DNA of 64,000 nt. Origin: Paraburkholderia bryophila (GTDB lineage Bacteria; Pseudomonadota; Gammaproteobacteria; Burkholderiales; Burkholderiaceae). The stretch spans positions 496,001 to 560,000 of the forward strand of contig NZ_QLTK01000001.1 of NCBI RefSeq assembly GCF_003269035.1, written 5' to 3'. Every line of letters begins with the position of its first letter. The first letter of the stretch is position 1. A program made the position numbers and the translations under genes. Below are positions 19,278 through 32,912 of this stretch, piece by piece. The notes under the pieces were generated by a model, which saw only the letters and a list, made by a program, of their open reading frames with translations, ran no database searches and was not told the origin of the DNA.

Positions 19278-20228
19278 GTGAGCGACCAGTTGCAAAAATT
19301 CATGTTCAGCGCGGCGCCGGTGCGCGGCGAGATCGTTTCGCTGCGCAATACCTGGCAGGAAGTGCTGACGCGCCGCGATTACCCGGCGCCCGTGCGGACA
19401 ATCCTGGGCGAAATGATGGCCGCGTGCGCGCTGCTGTCGGCGAACCTCAAGTTCAACGGCACCCTCATCATGCAGATTTTCGGCGACGGTCCGGTGAAGA
19501 TGCTGGTGGTCCAGTGCGGCTCCGATCTGTCCATGCGCGCCACCGCCAAGCTGTCGGGCGAGTCGGCCGAAACGATCGACGAAGCCACCAGCATGATCGA
19601 TCTGCTCAACGCGAGCGGCCACGGCCGCTGCGTGATCACGCTCGACCCGGCGGACAAACAGCCGGGCCAGCAGCCGTATCAAAGTATCGTGCCGCTGTCG
19701 GGCGTGGACGGCCCGCTCAAGTCGATGGCGGAAGTACTCGAACACTACATGCACCACTCGGAGCAGCTCGACACGCGCCTGTGGCTCGCGGCGAACACGG
19801 AGCGCGCGGTCGGCATGCTGCTGCAAAAGCTGCCTGGCGACGGCGGCATCGTCCCGCATCCCGGCGAACTGGACGCCGATACGTGGGAGCGCGTCTGCAC
19901 GCTCGGCGGCACGCTGTCGCAAGACGAGTTGCTGAAGGAAGAACCGGAAACCGTGTTCCGCCGTCTGTTCTGGCAGGAAAACGTCCAGCACTTCGAGCCG
20001 GCTCAGGCACGTTTCGAATGCGGCTGCTCGCGTGAAAAAGTCGGCTCGATGCTGAAAATGCTGGGCCGCGAAGAAGTGGACAGCGTGATCGAAGAGCGAG
20101 GTCACGTAGAGATTCATTGCGAGTTCTGCAACCAGCGCTATGAATTCGATCCGGTCGACGTGGCGCAACTTTTTGTCGCCAATGCGCTCTCACAAGGAGT
20201 GTCGCCGGCGGCCGACCAGCGGCACTGA
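19278..20228 (+). CDS. hslO: Redox-regulated chaperone Hsp33
   Basis: Hsp33 is a cytosolic holdase activated by oxidation. The 316-residue protein has the N-terminal domain (SDQLQKFMFSAAPVRGEIV) and the C-terminal zinc redox switch. The four cysteines appear as C-x-C (FECGCSREKVGSMLKMLG) and C-x2-C (HCEFCNQRYEF). Start codon GTG at 19278 follows AGGA and fits the family N-terminus; the frame opens further upstream at 19164 without support. A terminator-like hairpin follows the gene. Confidence 0.96.
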   Translation: MSDQLQKFMFSAAPVRGEIVSLRNTWQEVLTRRDYPAPVRTILGEMMAACALLSANLKFNGTLIMQIFGDGPVKMLVVQCGSDLSMRATAKLSGESAETIDEATSMIDLLNASGHGRCVITLDPADKQPGQQPYQSIVPLSGVDGPLKSMAEVLEHYMHHSEQLDTRLWLAANTERAVGMLLQKLPGDGGIVPHPGELDADTWERVCTLGGTLSQDELLKEEPETVFRRLFWQENVQHFEPAQARFECGCSREKVGSMLKMLGREEVDSVIEERGHVEIHCEFCNQRYEFDPVDVAQLFVANALSQGVSPAADQRH

Positions 20229-20312
20229 AACGGCTGACCGACGCAGGCTTTCACGCTCTGTCGAGCGAGGGTCGGCAGCCGGTTTATCACCGGTGTTTCA
20301 CGACAGTAAAAT

Positions 20313-20358
20313 AGCGCGCCGCTGGTTGCCTTTGCGAGGTTCCGGGGCGCGCTTTTTT
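20313..20358 (+). terminator. Rho-independent terminator after hslO
   Basis: AGCGCGCC (20313-20320) pairs with GGCGCGCT (20346-20353), and T residues continue to 20358. The 25-base loop is long, but the stem is perfect and the T tail clear. Confidence 0.7.
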
Positions 20359-20432
20359 GATCATTGTGTTGAAGCATTGGCTGGCCATGCTGCAAATCAT
20401 TTGCCCACGCGTCCGGCCGATGGAGATCGAAC

Positions 20433-20819
20433 ATGAATAAAACCGTTTTGTTGACCCGCCACACGCGCCTATTCGCGTTGCTGACCGTCGTCGCCGTCAG
20501 CGCCGCATTGACCGGCTGCGTGATGGACCCACCGGGGCCGTCGCCGATTTATAGCCGTCTGCCGGCCGACCAGTCGGGCGTAGCCGCCACTGCCCAGCCG
20601 CTCACGCCTGAAGAGCGTCAGCGCTACGACGCGATCGACCAACAGGTCATGACCGAGCAGAATCAGGCCATTGCCGCCGAAAATGCGGCGCAGGCGTGGT
20701 CGCGTTACTACTCGCCGCAACCGGTCTCCGTGTACGGCAGCTATTACGGCGGTGGTGGTTGGGGACGTGGCTGGGGTACGGGCGTCGGCGTCGGGTACTC
20801 GCCGTACTGGGGTTGGTGA
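20433..20819 (+). CDS. Small lipoprotein with Gly/Tyr-rich C-terminus
   Basis: I do not recognise a named family. The 128-residue product has a basic N-terminus, a hydrophobic signal and the lipobox LTGC with Cys at residue 29. A proline-rich stretch and a Gln/Ala-rich helical part (EERQRYDAIDQQVMTEQNQ) precede a tail rich in Gly, Tyr and Trp (YYGGGGWGRGWG). GGAG lies 8 bases before the ATG. It is bracketed by two terminators and so is a single-gene unit. It should be anchored in the cell envelope. Confidence 0.8.
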   Translation: MNKTVLLTRHTRLFALLTVVAVSAALTGCVMDPPGPSPIYSRLPADQSGVAATAQPLTPEERQRYDAIDQQVMTEQNQAIAAENAAQAWSRYYSPQPVSVYGSYYGGGGWGRGWGTGVGVGYSPYWGW

Positions 20820-20863
20820 ACGCTTTGCCTGACGGCGCCCACGTGCAGATGCATCGCCCAAAG

Positions 20864-20890
20864 AAAAAGCCGCGTTTAAGCGGCTTTTTT
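20864..20890. terminator. Bidirectional rho-independent terminator
   Basis: AAAAAGCCGC (20864-20873) pairs perfectly with GCGGCTTTTT (20880-20889) around a six-base loop. It separates the lipoprotein gene from the convergent ftsB gene. Confidence 0.88.
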
Positions 20891-20946
20891 CATGCTCATG
20901 ACGAATCGCACTCAGCGGGCATTGATCGCGCGCTGCGCGACCAAAC

Positions 20947-21381
20947 TCAATGCGCGGGCTTCTTATCTTTCGCCGCGCTCTTCGCACCGTGCTTGCGATC
21001 CGGCTTCGCGCGCGACTCCGGATTCGGCACCACATGCAGCGGCGCAGCCGAGACCTCGCCACGCGTCGACGTGGTTGCCGACGGCGTGTTCGCGGCCGGC
21101 AACGGCGCGTTCGGCGACACGAACTGCACGAACACCTCGCCGTCTTTGACCATGCCCATTTCGTAGCGCGCCCGCTCTTCCACCGCGGCCGTGCCGTTCT
21201 GCAGATCCTGCACTTCGCCCTGAATACGCTCGTTACGCACTTTCGAATCGGCGTTCTTCTGCAGTTGCTGCGCCAGTTGCTGTTGCAACTCGTGCACGCG
21301 CAACCAGCCGCCGTGTCCCCACCAGAGCGGGTACTGGATCAGCGCCAGCAGAACGATCAGGACAGCAGTGACAAGCCGCAT
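20947..21381 (-). CDS. ftsB: Cell division protein FtsB
   Basis: FtsB is a bitopic protein that forms the FtsQLB complex at the septum. The 144-residue product has one N-terminal membrane helix ([20 protein letters not shown]) and a coiled coil rich in Gln/Leu ([17 protein letters not shown]). The conserved [14 protein letters not shown] segment follows. A 50-residue Lys/Ala/Pro-rich tail is absent from the 103-residue E. coli protein but common in Burkholderia. It is downstream of eno, the conserved neighbour. Confidence 0.94.
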   Translation of the reverse strand: MRLVTAVLIVLLALIQYPLWWGHGGWLRVHELQQQLAQQLQKNADSKVRNERIQGEVQDLQNGTAAVEERARYEMGMVKDGEVFVQFVSPNAPLPAANTPSATTSTRGEVSAAPLHVVPNPESRAKPDRKHGAKSAAKDKKPAH

Positions 21382-21403
21382 GAAGTAAGCACAATAAATA
21401 CGC

Positions 21404-21430
21404 GCCGCCCTGCGCTATACGCAGGGCGGC
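21404..21430 (-). repeat. Perfect 11-bp inverted repeat between eno and ftsB
   Basis: GCCGCCCTGCG (21404-21414) and CGCAGGGCGGC (21420-21430) surround a 5-base loop. On the minus strand it follows the eno stop and precedes ftsB. No U-run follows, so it may stabilise or attenuate the transcript rather than end it. Confidence 0.65.
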
Positions 21431-21489
21431 GAGGTCAATCAGAAACGAAGGGTAACCGGCGCATCGGTCAGCGCTAGCGAGCGATGCAT

Positions 21490-22911
<1,422 letters not shown>

Positions 22912-22955
22912 TCACGATTATCCGTACCGATCGTGACACCCGCCGAACGCCTGAA

Positions 22956-25567
<2,612 letters not shown>

Positions 25568-25651
25568 TCATGACGGCGGCACTTGCGCCGCGCCGATCAT
25601 GCACCGTTTTTCCGTCATGGCGTTATCGAGGCCTACCGCCTCCGGTCGAAC

Positions 25652-26449
25652 TCACCGCTCCAGCTCGCGCAACATCCGCTGCACGGCGCGGGCGGTTTCG
25701 AGCGGTTTTTCCATCGGATACAGATGGCTACCCTCGATCCACTCGACATGACCGCCGGTCGCGCGTCGGGTCGCGTCGAGCCCGGCCTGGCGGATTTCCT
25801 TCGAGCGCGTGCCGGCGATGAAGCCCACCGGCACCGGCGCGCCCCGGGCGAGCCGCGAGCCGAGCGTATGCGGCAAGGTCTTGTAGATCTGATATTCGGT
25901 ACGGCGGTCGAACGCCAGTGCCCGCGCACCGTCCACGGACGTTTGCGGGATGCCGAAGTCGATGTAATCGGACAGCATGCGTTCGTCCCAGCGCGCGAAC
26001 GCCGGCTTCGAATGAAAGTGCCGCCACGCCTCCTCGCGGCTCGCCCACTGGGTGCGCCGCGTGCGGGTGGCGGCTGCGGGCGACAGGCGCTCGTCGAGAC
26101 CGGTCCATTGCGACACGCGCAGCATGCTGCTGCGCCAGCCGGCGATCACCGGCGAATCGAGCATGACCACGCCCCTCACCCACTGCGGCTTTTTCAGCGC
26201 GGCCATCAGCGACAGATAACCGCCGAGCGAATGGCCCACCAGCCACACCGGCCGCTCGTACGCGCGACCGACGTCATCGAGCAGTTGCTCGACCAGATGC
26301 GGCCAGTCCTGCGTCACCGGATAACGCGCGTCGTGACCGATACGCTCGATGGAGCGCAGCTCGTAGTCGTCGGCGAGTTCGGCGAAGATCGTCCGGTAGG
26401 TCGACGCCGGGAAACCGTTCGCGTGCGAGAAGTGAATGATGTTTTTCAA
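25652..26449 (-). CDS. Alpha/beta hydrolase
   Basis: The 265-residue protein starts with KNIIHFSHANGFPASTY and has the nucleophile elbow VGHSLGGYL. A C-terminal EGSHLYPMEKP segment carries the likely catalytic His. The start is a TTG at 26449 with GGAG about ten bases upstream; no in-frame ATG fits better. Lipase/esterase-like activity is inferred from the fold, and the substrate is unknown. It lies downstream of comEC with 88 bases between. Confidence 0.87.
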   Translation of the reverse strand: MKNIIHFSHANGFPASTYRTIFAELADDYELRSIERIGHDARYPVTQDWPHLVEQLLDDVGRAYERPVWLVGHSLGGYLSLMAALKKPQWVRGVVMLDSPVIAGWRSSMLRVSQWTGLDERLSPAAATRTRRTQWASREEAWRHFHSKPAFARWDERMLSDYIDFGIPQTSVDGARALAFDRRTEYQIYKTLPHTLGSRLARGAPVPVGFIAGTRSKEIRQAGLDATRRATGGHVEWIEGSHLYPMEKPLETARAVQRMLRELER

Positions 26450-26537
26450 CTGCGGCTATCTCCGTTCTGTTTTTTCGTGCGGGCCAGTGGCCGGCCGCTG
26501 TTCGACGCTCCGGCCAACGCTCCCGCCGACGATCACG

Positions 26538-29408
26538 TTAGCGATCCATCCAGTAGCGGTGCCGCACCTCGCGATAACGCTCGAGCGTCAAGGTGGCGCC
26601 TTGCGTACCCGAGCCGGTTGGCGCTTCACGGCCGGGATCCACATCGACTTCGACGCGCACCGCGCCGTCCGCGTCGCTGCGCCCAAGCTCGATCCGCCTT
26701 GCCCGGTAGCGCTCGAACACACCCGCGTCCGGATGATGAAAACGGTTGCGATAGCCTACCTGAAATAGCGCGACGAGCGGCTCGATAGAGTCGAGGAACG
26801 GCTCGGTCGAGGAGGTCTTGCTGCCGTGATGCGGCACGACCAGCACCTGCGCGTGCAATGCGTCGCGGGCGCGGGCGAGCAGCACGCGTTCGACCGGCGC
26901 CTCGATGTCCGCCGTCAGCAAGGCCGAGATGCGCGGAGCCGGCGTTTGAACGGGCGCGGTGGAAAGGCTTGCCGAAGCGTGGACCGACGCGCCGTCCGGT
27001 GCAACCAGCGACGCGGCAGATCGCGGGGCCGCGCCTGAAGCGCCCAACGAATCCGATCTTGGCTCGTCCGACGCTCCGAGCGTACTCACCCGCAGCACAC
27101 AACTATGCGCGTTCGGCTTGCCTTGCAACGGCCCGGCGTCCGGCCACAACATCGCGAACTCGATGCCGTCCCACTGCCAGCGCTGCCCCGCCCCGCAAGG
27201 CAGCGTGTCGGCGCCGTGCTGCTTCGCGTTCGACCACAGCGCGTTCTCCGGCGCCAGCGCCGCCACCATTTGACTCACCTCGATGGCGTCGAGCACCGCG
27301 GGCGCGCCACCAGAATGGTCGGAATCGGCGTGGCTGACGATCAACGTATCGAGCGCGTTCACGCCACGCGCCTGCAAAAACGGCACCACCACGCGCTCGC
27401 CCGCGTGCGTCGATTCCGGTCCCGGACCGGCGTCGAACAGCAAGGTGTGATGCGCCGTTTCGATCAGCACCGAGGTGCCTTGACCGACATCGAGCGCGGT
27501 CAGACGAAAACCACCCGGCGCAGGTCCATTGGCCGGCGGCAACAGCAGCGGCAACCAGGTGAGCGGCGCGGCCCAGCGCAACGGCCAGCCGCGCGGCGCG
27601 AGACACCAGAGCACACCGACCGCCGCCGCGCCGAGCGTCCAGGCGTCCGGCTGCGGCAGCCGCCACAGCGCCCAGGCTGGACCGGACAGCACCTGCAACC
27701 CCGACGCCAGCCAATCGAGCAACGTGTGCGCGCCCTGGAACGCGTAGCCATCGAACGGCGCCGGCAGCGCGACGCCGGCCAGCACCGCCGGCGTGACGAA
27801 CAGGCTCACCCACGGAATCGCAAACGCGTTCGCCAGCGGGCCGATCAGCGGAATCTGCGCGAACCAGTAGACCGTCAGCGGTGCGAGCGCGACGGTCACT
27901 GCGAACTGCACGTGCGCGGCGCTGCGCAGGCGTTGCGCGAAAGCCCGGGCACGGCGGCGCAGATCGGCGCGCAGGCTCGACCAACGGCTCGACGCGGTGT
28001 CGGTGTCGGTGTCGGTGTCGGCGTTGGCTTCGTCGCCCTCTTCCGCACGACGCTGTTCGTGATCCTGCATACGCGGCCGCCCCGACACCGCGAACAGAAT
28101 CGCCGCCACGGCGCAGAAGGACAGCCAGAATCCCGCCGACGACACCGCCCACGGATCGATCAGCAGCACCAGTCCCAGCGCCCACGCCAGCACCATCGAA
28201 CGGGCGACATGACGGCCAGTGACAAACGCCAGCGCGAGCACGCCGGCCATCCATAGCGCGCGTTGCGCCGGCACGTTGAAACCGGCCAGCGCGGCATGCA
28301 AGCCTGCGAACAGCGCGCCTGCCGCCGCCGCAACGATCTGCGCGGGCAGCCACAACGGCCCGTGGCAGCCGAGCCAACCCGAGCGGCGCCACAGCACCCC
28401 TGCCAACCACCCGGCGAGACCCGCGGCGAAGCCGATGTGCAGACCCGAAATCGCCACCAGGTGACTCGTGCCGGTGCCGCGCATCAGCAGCCAGTCCGCC
28501 TTGCTGACCTCGTCCTGGGCGCCGATCGCCAGTGCCACGACGATGCCGCGATGCGGCGCGTCGGCGAGCACGGCGCCGATCCGTGCGCGCAAGGCCGCGC
28601 GCCAGCGATCCACGGTGACGCTCACACCGTGCGCCGCGCCCGGCAAGCGCAAGGCCGACGCCGGTGTGCTCACGTAGCCGGTCGCTCGCACGTTGCGGGC
28701 GAGCAGGCTGGCCTCGGCGTCGCGCACGCCGAAGTTCGCGTTGCCGTGCGGACGTTTGAGGTGCACCGTCAAACGCCAGCGCTGACCCGGTTCGAGCGCA
28801 GGCGGCGGCGCTTCCTGAGCGATCCATGACAATTGAATCACGCGTGGGAAGGGGGCGATCGGTGCGTCGGCCGCCTCGACCTCGAATAGAAAGCGGGCGC
28901 CCTTTTCGTCGCGCGACGGCAGGCCCTTGATGCTGCCGGTCACGGCGATGTCGCGGCCCTCCCACTCGCTCGGCAAGCTCACCGCGAGCCGGACTTCGGC
29001 GCGCCATGCGGCATAGCCGAAGCCTGTGCAGATTGCCGCGCACCAGATACCGGTCCAGATGACAAAGGTCCGTAGGCGGGCGTTGCAACGCGTGACGCGT
29101 AAGTGGAGGTTCCATGCGCGAGTCCGCATCGCGGACCATGTTGAGGTCCGCTTCGAAGTGCTGGACTTGGCCGCGGCAGTAGCCGAATCCGTGGCCGCAG
29201 TCGTGGCCGTGGCAGTCGCTAAAGCCGGAGCGGCGGCCCTGGCCCTAGCCCCAACCGACGCCCCACCCCCACGCCATCCCCAAACCGCAACGCCCAACCC
29301 CACGCTGCACATTACCGCCAGCCCAAGCCAAACCCACCACCCCGGCAACGTCGACTGCCGCTGCAACCCGATCACGCCCAACGCAAATCCGCACCACCAC
29401 GCCCGCAT
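26538..29408 (-). CDS. comEC: ComEC/Rec2 family DNA internalisation protein
   Basis: ComEC forms the inner-membrane channel for single-stranded DNA in natural transformation. The 956-residue product has an N-terminal DUF4131 region and a polytopic competence domain beginning near VALAIGAQDEVSKADW with GTSHLVAISGLHIG. A C-terminal metallo-beta-lactamase-like domain has SHADSDHSGG and VVPHHGSKTSS. An Ala/Thr-rich low-complexity insert lies near residues 52-75. An Asp-Thr repeat lies in a loop near residues 464-471, encoded by a hexanucleotide tandem repeat. GGAGGGGG precedes the ATG. Other competence genes are not in the window. Confidence 0.93.
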   Translation of the reverse strand: MRAWWCGFALGVIGLQRQSTLPGWWVWLGLAVMCSVGLGVAVWGWRGGGASVGARARAAAPALATATATTAATDSATAAAKSSTSKRTSTWSAMRTRAWNLHLRVTRCNARLRTFVIWTGIWCAAICTGFGYAAWRAEVRLAVSLPSEWEGRDIAVTGSIKGLPSRDEKGARFLFEVEAADAPIAPFPRVIQLSWIAQEAPPPALEPGQRWRLTVHLKRPHGNANFGVRDAEASLLARNVRATGYVSTPASALRLPGAAHGVSVTVDRWRAALRARIGAVLADAPHRGIVVALAIGAQDEVSKADWLLMRGTGTSHLVAISGLHIGFAAGLAGWLAGVLWRRSGWLGCHGPLWLPAQIVAAAAGALFAGLHAALAGFNVPAQRALWMAGVLALAFVTGRHVARSMVLAWALGLVLLIDPWAVSSAGFWLSFCAVAAILFAVSGRPRMQDHEQRRAEEGDEANADTDTDTDTASSRWSSLRADLRRRARAFAQRLRSAAHVQFAVTVALAPLTVYWFAQIPLIGPLANAFAIPWVSLFVTPAVLAGVALPAPFDGYAFQGAHTLLDWLASGLQVLSGPAWALWRLPQPDAWTLGAAAVGVLWCLAPRGWPLRWAAPLTWLPLLLPPANGPAPGGFRLTALDVGQGTSVLIETAHHTLLFDAGPGPESTHAGERVVVPFLQARGVNALDTLIVSHADSDHSGGAPAVLDAIEVSQMVAALAPENALWSNAKQHGADTLPCGAGQRWQWDGIEFAMLWPDAGPLQGKPNAHSCVLRVSTLGASDEPRSDSLGASGAAPRSAASLVAPDGASVHASASLSTAPVQTPAPRISALLTADIEAPVERVLLARARDALHAQVLVVPHHGSKTSSTEPFLDSIEPLVALFQVGYRNRFHHPDAGVFERYRARRIELGRSDADGAVRVEVDVDPGREAPTGSGTQGATLTLERYREVRHRYWMDR
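27996..28019 (+). repeat. Four tandem copies of GGTGTC inside comEC
   Basis: Four exact hexamers encode four Asp-Thr pairs on the minus strand. Because the unit is six bases, copy-number change would not shift the frame. Confidence 0.85.
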
Positions 29409-29532
29409 ACCCCCTCCGCCCAGCCGTCGCCGGACGACTCAACATCAACACTCAACGCCCGACGAACAGGCATCGGCAAGCCCGCCGGACGGGGATGTCG
29501 CCCAGCGCGAACCCTTCGAATCAACGCGTTAA

Positions 29533-30321
29533 TTATGCAGAGGAAAGTGCCAGCCGCGGCAACGCGGCGAGCGCGTTAGCCGTTGTGCCTAGGGCGGCTT
29601 CGTCGGCGCTCATGCCGCGCAGTTGCGCGAGGCCCGCGCCGATCGCGGGAATCTGGTCCGGCGAGTTGCGCTGTTTATAGATCCACGAGGGCGCAATGTC
29701 CGGCGCATCGGTTTCGACGACCAACGCATCGAACGGCAATTGCTCCGCGAGACGGCGAATCTGCCGAGCGCGCTCGAACGTCAGATTGCCGCCGAAGCCG
29801 AGATGCATGCCCTGATCGAGATAGGCTTGCGCCTGCTGAAAACTGCCGTTGAACGCGTGCGCGATGCCGCGATGAATCTGCTGCCGCCGCAGCCCCGCGA
29901 TCACCTGATCCTGCGATTTGCGCACATGGCAAATCACCGGCAGATCGAATTCGCGCGCGAGTTGCAGCTGTCCGTTGTAGAAAAACTGCTGGCGCGCATC
30001 GTCGAGACCGTCGACGAAATAATCGAGCCCAATCTCGCCGATGCCGACGAACAAAGGATCGGCGAGACTCGCCTCGATCTCCATGCGCAGCAGATCGAGG
30101 TCGCTGTCCTGCGCGCTCGGCGTGAACAGCGGATGAATGCCGAGCGCGTAAGCGCCGCCTGCGACGCGATGCGCCAGCTCGCGCACCGCCGCGAAATTCT
30201 GCCGGCCGATCGCGGGAATCACGATCCGCCCGACGCCCGCCGCGCGCGCCGCCGCCGCGACGGCATCGCGGTCGGCGTCGAATTCGGATGCGTCGAGATG
30301 ACAGTGGGTATCGATCCACAT
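29533..30321 (-). CDS. TatD family hydrolase
   Basis: The 262-residue metal-dependent hydrolase starts WIDTHCHLDASEFD with the HxH motif. Further metal residues lie in GEIGLDYFVDG, PVICHVRKS, GIAHAFNGS and VETDAPDIAP. TatD enzymes act as 3'-5' DNA/RNA exonucleases, or as D-aminoacyl-tRNA-related deoxyribonucleases in some species. Which paralogue this is (TatD, YcfH or YjjV-like) I cannot tell; YjjV-like is most probable from the N-terminus. It is downstream of lolD. Confidence 0.92.
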   Translation of the reverse strand: MWIDTHCHLDASEFDADRDAVAAAARAAGVGRIVIPAIGRQNFAAVRELAHRVAGGAYALGIHPLFTPSAQDSDLDLLRMEIEASLADPLFVGIGEIGLDYFVDGLDDARQQFFYNGQLQLAREFDLPVICHVRKSQDQVIAGLRRQQIHRGIAHAFNGSFQQAQAYLDQGMHLGFGGNLTFERARQIRRLAEQLPFDALVVETDAPDIAPSWIYKQRNSPDQIPAIGAGLAQLRGMSADEAALGTTANALAALPRLALSSA

Positions 30322-30349
30322 GGCGTATCGGACTATGCGCGCAGCGTTA

Positions 30350-30373
30350 GACGATCAAACGATCAAACGATCA
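30350..30373 (+). repeat. Tandem repeat ACGATCAA, nearly three copies
   Basis: ACGATCAA is repeated twice and followed by ACGATCAG in the short gap between lolD and tatD. It is non-coding. Confidence 0.7.
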
Positions 30374-30396
30374 GATGGCCGGTATGCCGAGGCCGC

Positions 30397-31140
30397 TCAA
30401 ACCGGCACCGGCGGCTCTTCATACAGCACGCCTTCGCGCAGCCGCATGATGCGGTCGCAACGTCCGGCCAGTTCGGGATCGTGCGTGACGATCACGAAGC
30501 TGGTCTCCATGGTTTGCGACAGTTCGAGCATCAGGTTGAACACGGTATCGGCCGTGCCGCCGTCGAGGTTGCCGGTCGGTTCATCGGCGAGCACGCAGGC
30601 GGGTTGGGTCACCAGCGCTCGCGCAATCGCGACCCGCTGACGCTCGCCGCCCGACAACTCGCCCGGCCGATGTTTCGCGCGATGCCCCATGCCGACCCGC
30701 TCCAGCACCGCGAGCGCTTCGCGGCGCGCGACTTCGGTCGTCACGCGGCGAATCCGCAGCGGCATGGCGACGTTGTCGAGCGCGGTGAATTCCGGCAGCA
30801 AATGGTGGAACTGATAGACAAAACCCAGCGCGCGATTGCGCAGGTCGTTGCGTTCGCGCTCGGAGAGTTTCGTGAATGGCTTGCCCATCACGGACACCTG
30901 ACCCGCGCTCGGATCGTCGAGCCCGCCGAGCACGTGCAGCAACGTGCTCTTGCCCGAACCCGACGCGCCGACGATTGCCAGTTTCTCGCCGCGCCGTACG
31001 CTCAGTTGCGTGTTGTTGAGCACCTGCACGTTCAAGCCGCCCTGCACGAACGCTTTGGAAATACCGGTTGCTTCGAGCACGTACGGATACGGCGCGTTGT
31101 CCTGAGAAGTCATGGGTAAAGTGGCGGTTCGGTCATTCAT
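30397..31140 (-). CDS. lolD: Lipoprotein-releasing ABC transporter ATP-binding protein LolD
   Basis: LolD powers release of outer-membrane lipoproteins from the inner membrane. The 247-residue ATPase has Walker [17 protein letters not shown], the signature [15 protein letters not shown], Walker [12 protein letters not shown], and a switch His in [10 protein letters not shown]. The frame opens at 31173, but the ATG at 31140 has GGAGG nine bases upstream. It overlaps the end of the permease gene by eight bases, so the two are coupled. Confidence 0.95.
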   Translation of the reverse strand: MNDRTATLPMTSQDNAPYPYVLEATGISKAFVQGGLNVQVLNNTQLSVRRGEKLAIVGASGSGKSTLLHVLGGLDDPSAGQVSVMGKPFTKLSERERNDLRNRALGFVYQFHHLLPEFTALDNVAMPLRIRRVTTEVARREALAVLERVGMGHRAKHRPGELSGGERQRVAIARALVTQPACVLADEPTGNLDGGTADTVFNLMLELSQTMETSFVIVTHDPELAGRCDRIMRLREGVLYEEPPVPV

Positions 31141-32386
31141 AGCGCAGCGCCTCCGCCGGGCGGACTTTCGCACCGCGCCAGCTCGGGTAAAGCGTTGCCA
31201 GCGCCGACATTGCGAAGGCGATGACGCCGATCCGCGCGACGTCGGCCGGAATCAGTTCGGACGGCAATTCGTTGATGAAGTACACCGACGGCGGCAGGAA
31301 TTGCACGCCTAGCAGATGCTCGATCATCGGCACGAGCCATGGAATGCTCCACGCGATCAGGCAGCCGAGCGCGACGCCCGTGGCCGTGCCGATAAAGCCG
31401 ATCGTCACGCCCTGCACCACGAAGATCTTCATGATCGAGCGAGGCTGCGCGCCGAGCGTGCGCAGAATCGCGATGTCGGCCTGCTTGTTGGTCACGGTCA
31501 TGACCAGCGACGAAACAAGATTGAACGCCGCCACCGCGATGATCAGCGTGAGGATGATGAACATCATGCGTTTTTCGATCTGCACCGCCGAGAACCAGGT
31601 CTTGTTCTGCTGCGTCCAGTCGCGAATGTACAGGTCGCCGGACAAGGTCCGGGCGAGCTGGTGCGCCACTTCCGGCGCGCGCTGCATGTCGGTCAGGCGC
31701 AAGCGCACCCCGGTCGGCGCGGGCAGCCGGAACAGCGCCTGCGCGTCCTTGATGTTGATCAGCGCGAGCGTGCTGTCGTACTCGTAATGCCCGGACTCGA
31801 AGATGCCCACCACGGTGAACTGCTTCAGCCGCGGCAGCATGCCGGCGGGCGTGATGGTGCCTTCGGGCGCCACCAGCGTGATCTTGTCGTTCACCTGCAC
31901 GCCGAGATTGGTGGCGAGATCGGCGCCCAGCACGATGCCGAAGTCGCCCGGCACCAGCGCGTTCAGACTGCCGCCTTTCATCTCCTTACCGATGTCGGAC
32001 ACCTGCGGCTCCAGCGACGGCTCGACGCCACGCAGCGCCACGCCGCTCACGGCGTCCTGGCGCGTGAGCAGCGCCTGCGCCTCGACGTACGGCGCCGCGC
32101 CGATCACTTCCTTGTTCTGGCGCGCTTCCTGCGCGGTCAGTTGCCAGTTGGGCATCGACCCGGTCGGCGAAAAAATTTCGACGTGCGCCAGCACCGACAA
32201 CATGCGGTCGCGCACCTCTTTCTGGAAACCGTTCATGACCGACAACACGACGATCAGCGCCGCGACGCCGAGCGCGATGCCGGACATCGACACCAGCGCG
32301 ATGAAGGAGATGAAGCCGTTACCGGTCGTGCGTTTGCCGGCGCGGGTGTAGCGCCAGCCAATCTGCCATTCGTAGGGAAATTTCAA
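31133..32386 (-). CDS. LolC/LolE family lipoprotein-releasing permease
   Basis: The 417-residue permease has four membrane helices. One lies at the N-terminus (around [19 protein letters not shown]) and three at the C-terminus ([47 protein letters not shown]). A MacB-like periplasmic domain lies between, and the [13 protein letters not shown] stretch is diagnostic of LolC/E. The start is inferred to be TTG at 32386: AAAGGA lies six bases upstream and the family N-terminus [16 protein letters not shown] follows. The longer frame to 32470 has no such support. Only one permease gene is present here, so it may work as a homodimer, or its partner may be elsewhere. Confidence 0.92.
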   Translation of the reverse strand: MKFPYEWQIGWRYTRAGKRTTGNGFISFIALVSMSGIALGVAALIVVLSVMNGFQKEVRDRMLSVLAHVEIFSPTGSMPNWQLTAQEARQNKEVIGAAPYVEAQALLTRQDAVSGVALRGVEPSLEPQVSDIGKEMKGGSLNALVPGDFGIVLGADLATNLGVQVNDKITLVAPEGTITPAGMLPRLKQFTVVGIFESGHYEYDSTLALINIKDAQALFRLPAPTGVRLRLTDMQRAPEVAHQLARTLSGDLYIRDWTQQNKTWFSAVQIEKRMMFIILTLIIAVAAFNLVSSLVMTVTNKQADIAILRTLGAQPRSIMKIFVVQGVTIGFIGTATGVALGCLIAWSIPWLVPMIEHLLGVQFLPPSVYFINELPSELIPADVARIGVIAFAMSALATLYPSWRGAKVRPAEALRYE

Positions 32387-32666
32387 GCGAATCCTTTTCT
32401 GCGTTCTTCGGCTTTGTGCCGCGCACGCGGGCGTGAAGCGCCTGTCGTGCGGCCCGAGCGTCGTGATCATTGGTGTCGCGGCGACGCGGATGGTTCCGGT
32501 ACGGCGCGCCGGCTTGTAGCAATGCGCGCGCCACGGCTCACCGCCGCCGCTGCGTGCCGCCTCCCGTGTTGCCTGAAAGCCGGCCGCAGCGGTCGTCGCC
32601 GCCGATCAAGCGCGAAGTTTGCCATACAATCCCGCGGACTCGCCGACTCCGGCCTCGCGGCCGCCG

Positions 32667-32912
32667 CTAAAGCAGGTTATAGCGCCCGCGCAGCCCGTTG
32701 ATAATGTCCGCGGCGGCTTTGCTGGCGACGCCGCGCGCATCGGCGTCGCGGCGGTCGCGGTGCAGATGGCTGATGTCCCAGTTGCAGCCCGCGTCGTCTT
32801 CCACGGTTTCGTGAAAGCCGGTCGGAATCCAGCCTGCGGTGGCCGGGTCCGCATCGAGCGCCTTGACGACCAGCGCGAGCAGTTCCTGCTCGCTTTTGAG
32901 TTCACGCGGCAT
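32667..32912 (-). CDS. Small conserved-looking hypothetical protein
   Basis: This 81-residue soluble protein has no family I can name. It starts PRELKSEQELLALVVKALDA and continues with GWIPTGFHETVEDDAGCNWD, HLHRDRRDADARG and a helical end (ADIINGLRGRYNLL). The His/Asp/Trp-rich centre looks constrained. ATG 32912 is preceded by GAGGGAG at about seven bases, which argues for a real gene. It faces the RpfE-type gene across a divergent 176-base gap. Confidence 0.7.
   Translation of the reverse strand: MPRELKSEQELLALVVKALDADPATAGWIPTGFHETVEDDAGCNWDISHLHRDRRDADARGVASKAAADIINGLRGRYNLL

Noticed and set aside
26538..29139. Long antisense and alternate-frame open frames within comEC
   Set aside because: Arg-rich low-complexity translations caused by high GC at third positions; the comEC frame has all domain motifs.
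30350..30373. The ACGATCAA repeat considered as a CRISPR-like or iteron array
   Set aside because: Fewer than three 8-base units with no spacers, far from any replication or cas gene.
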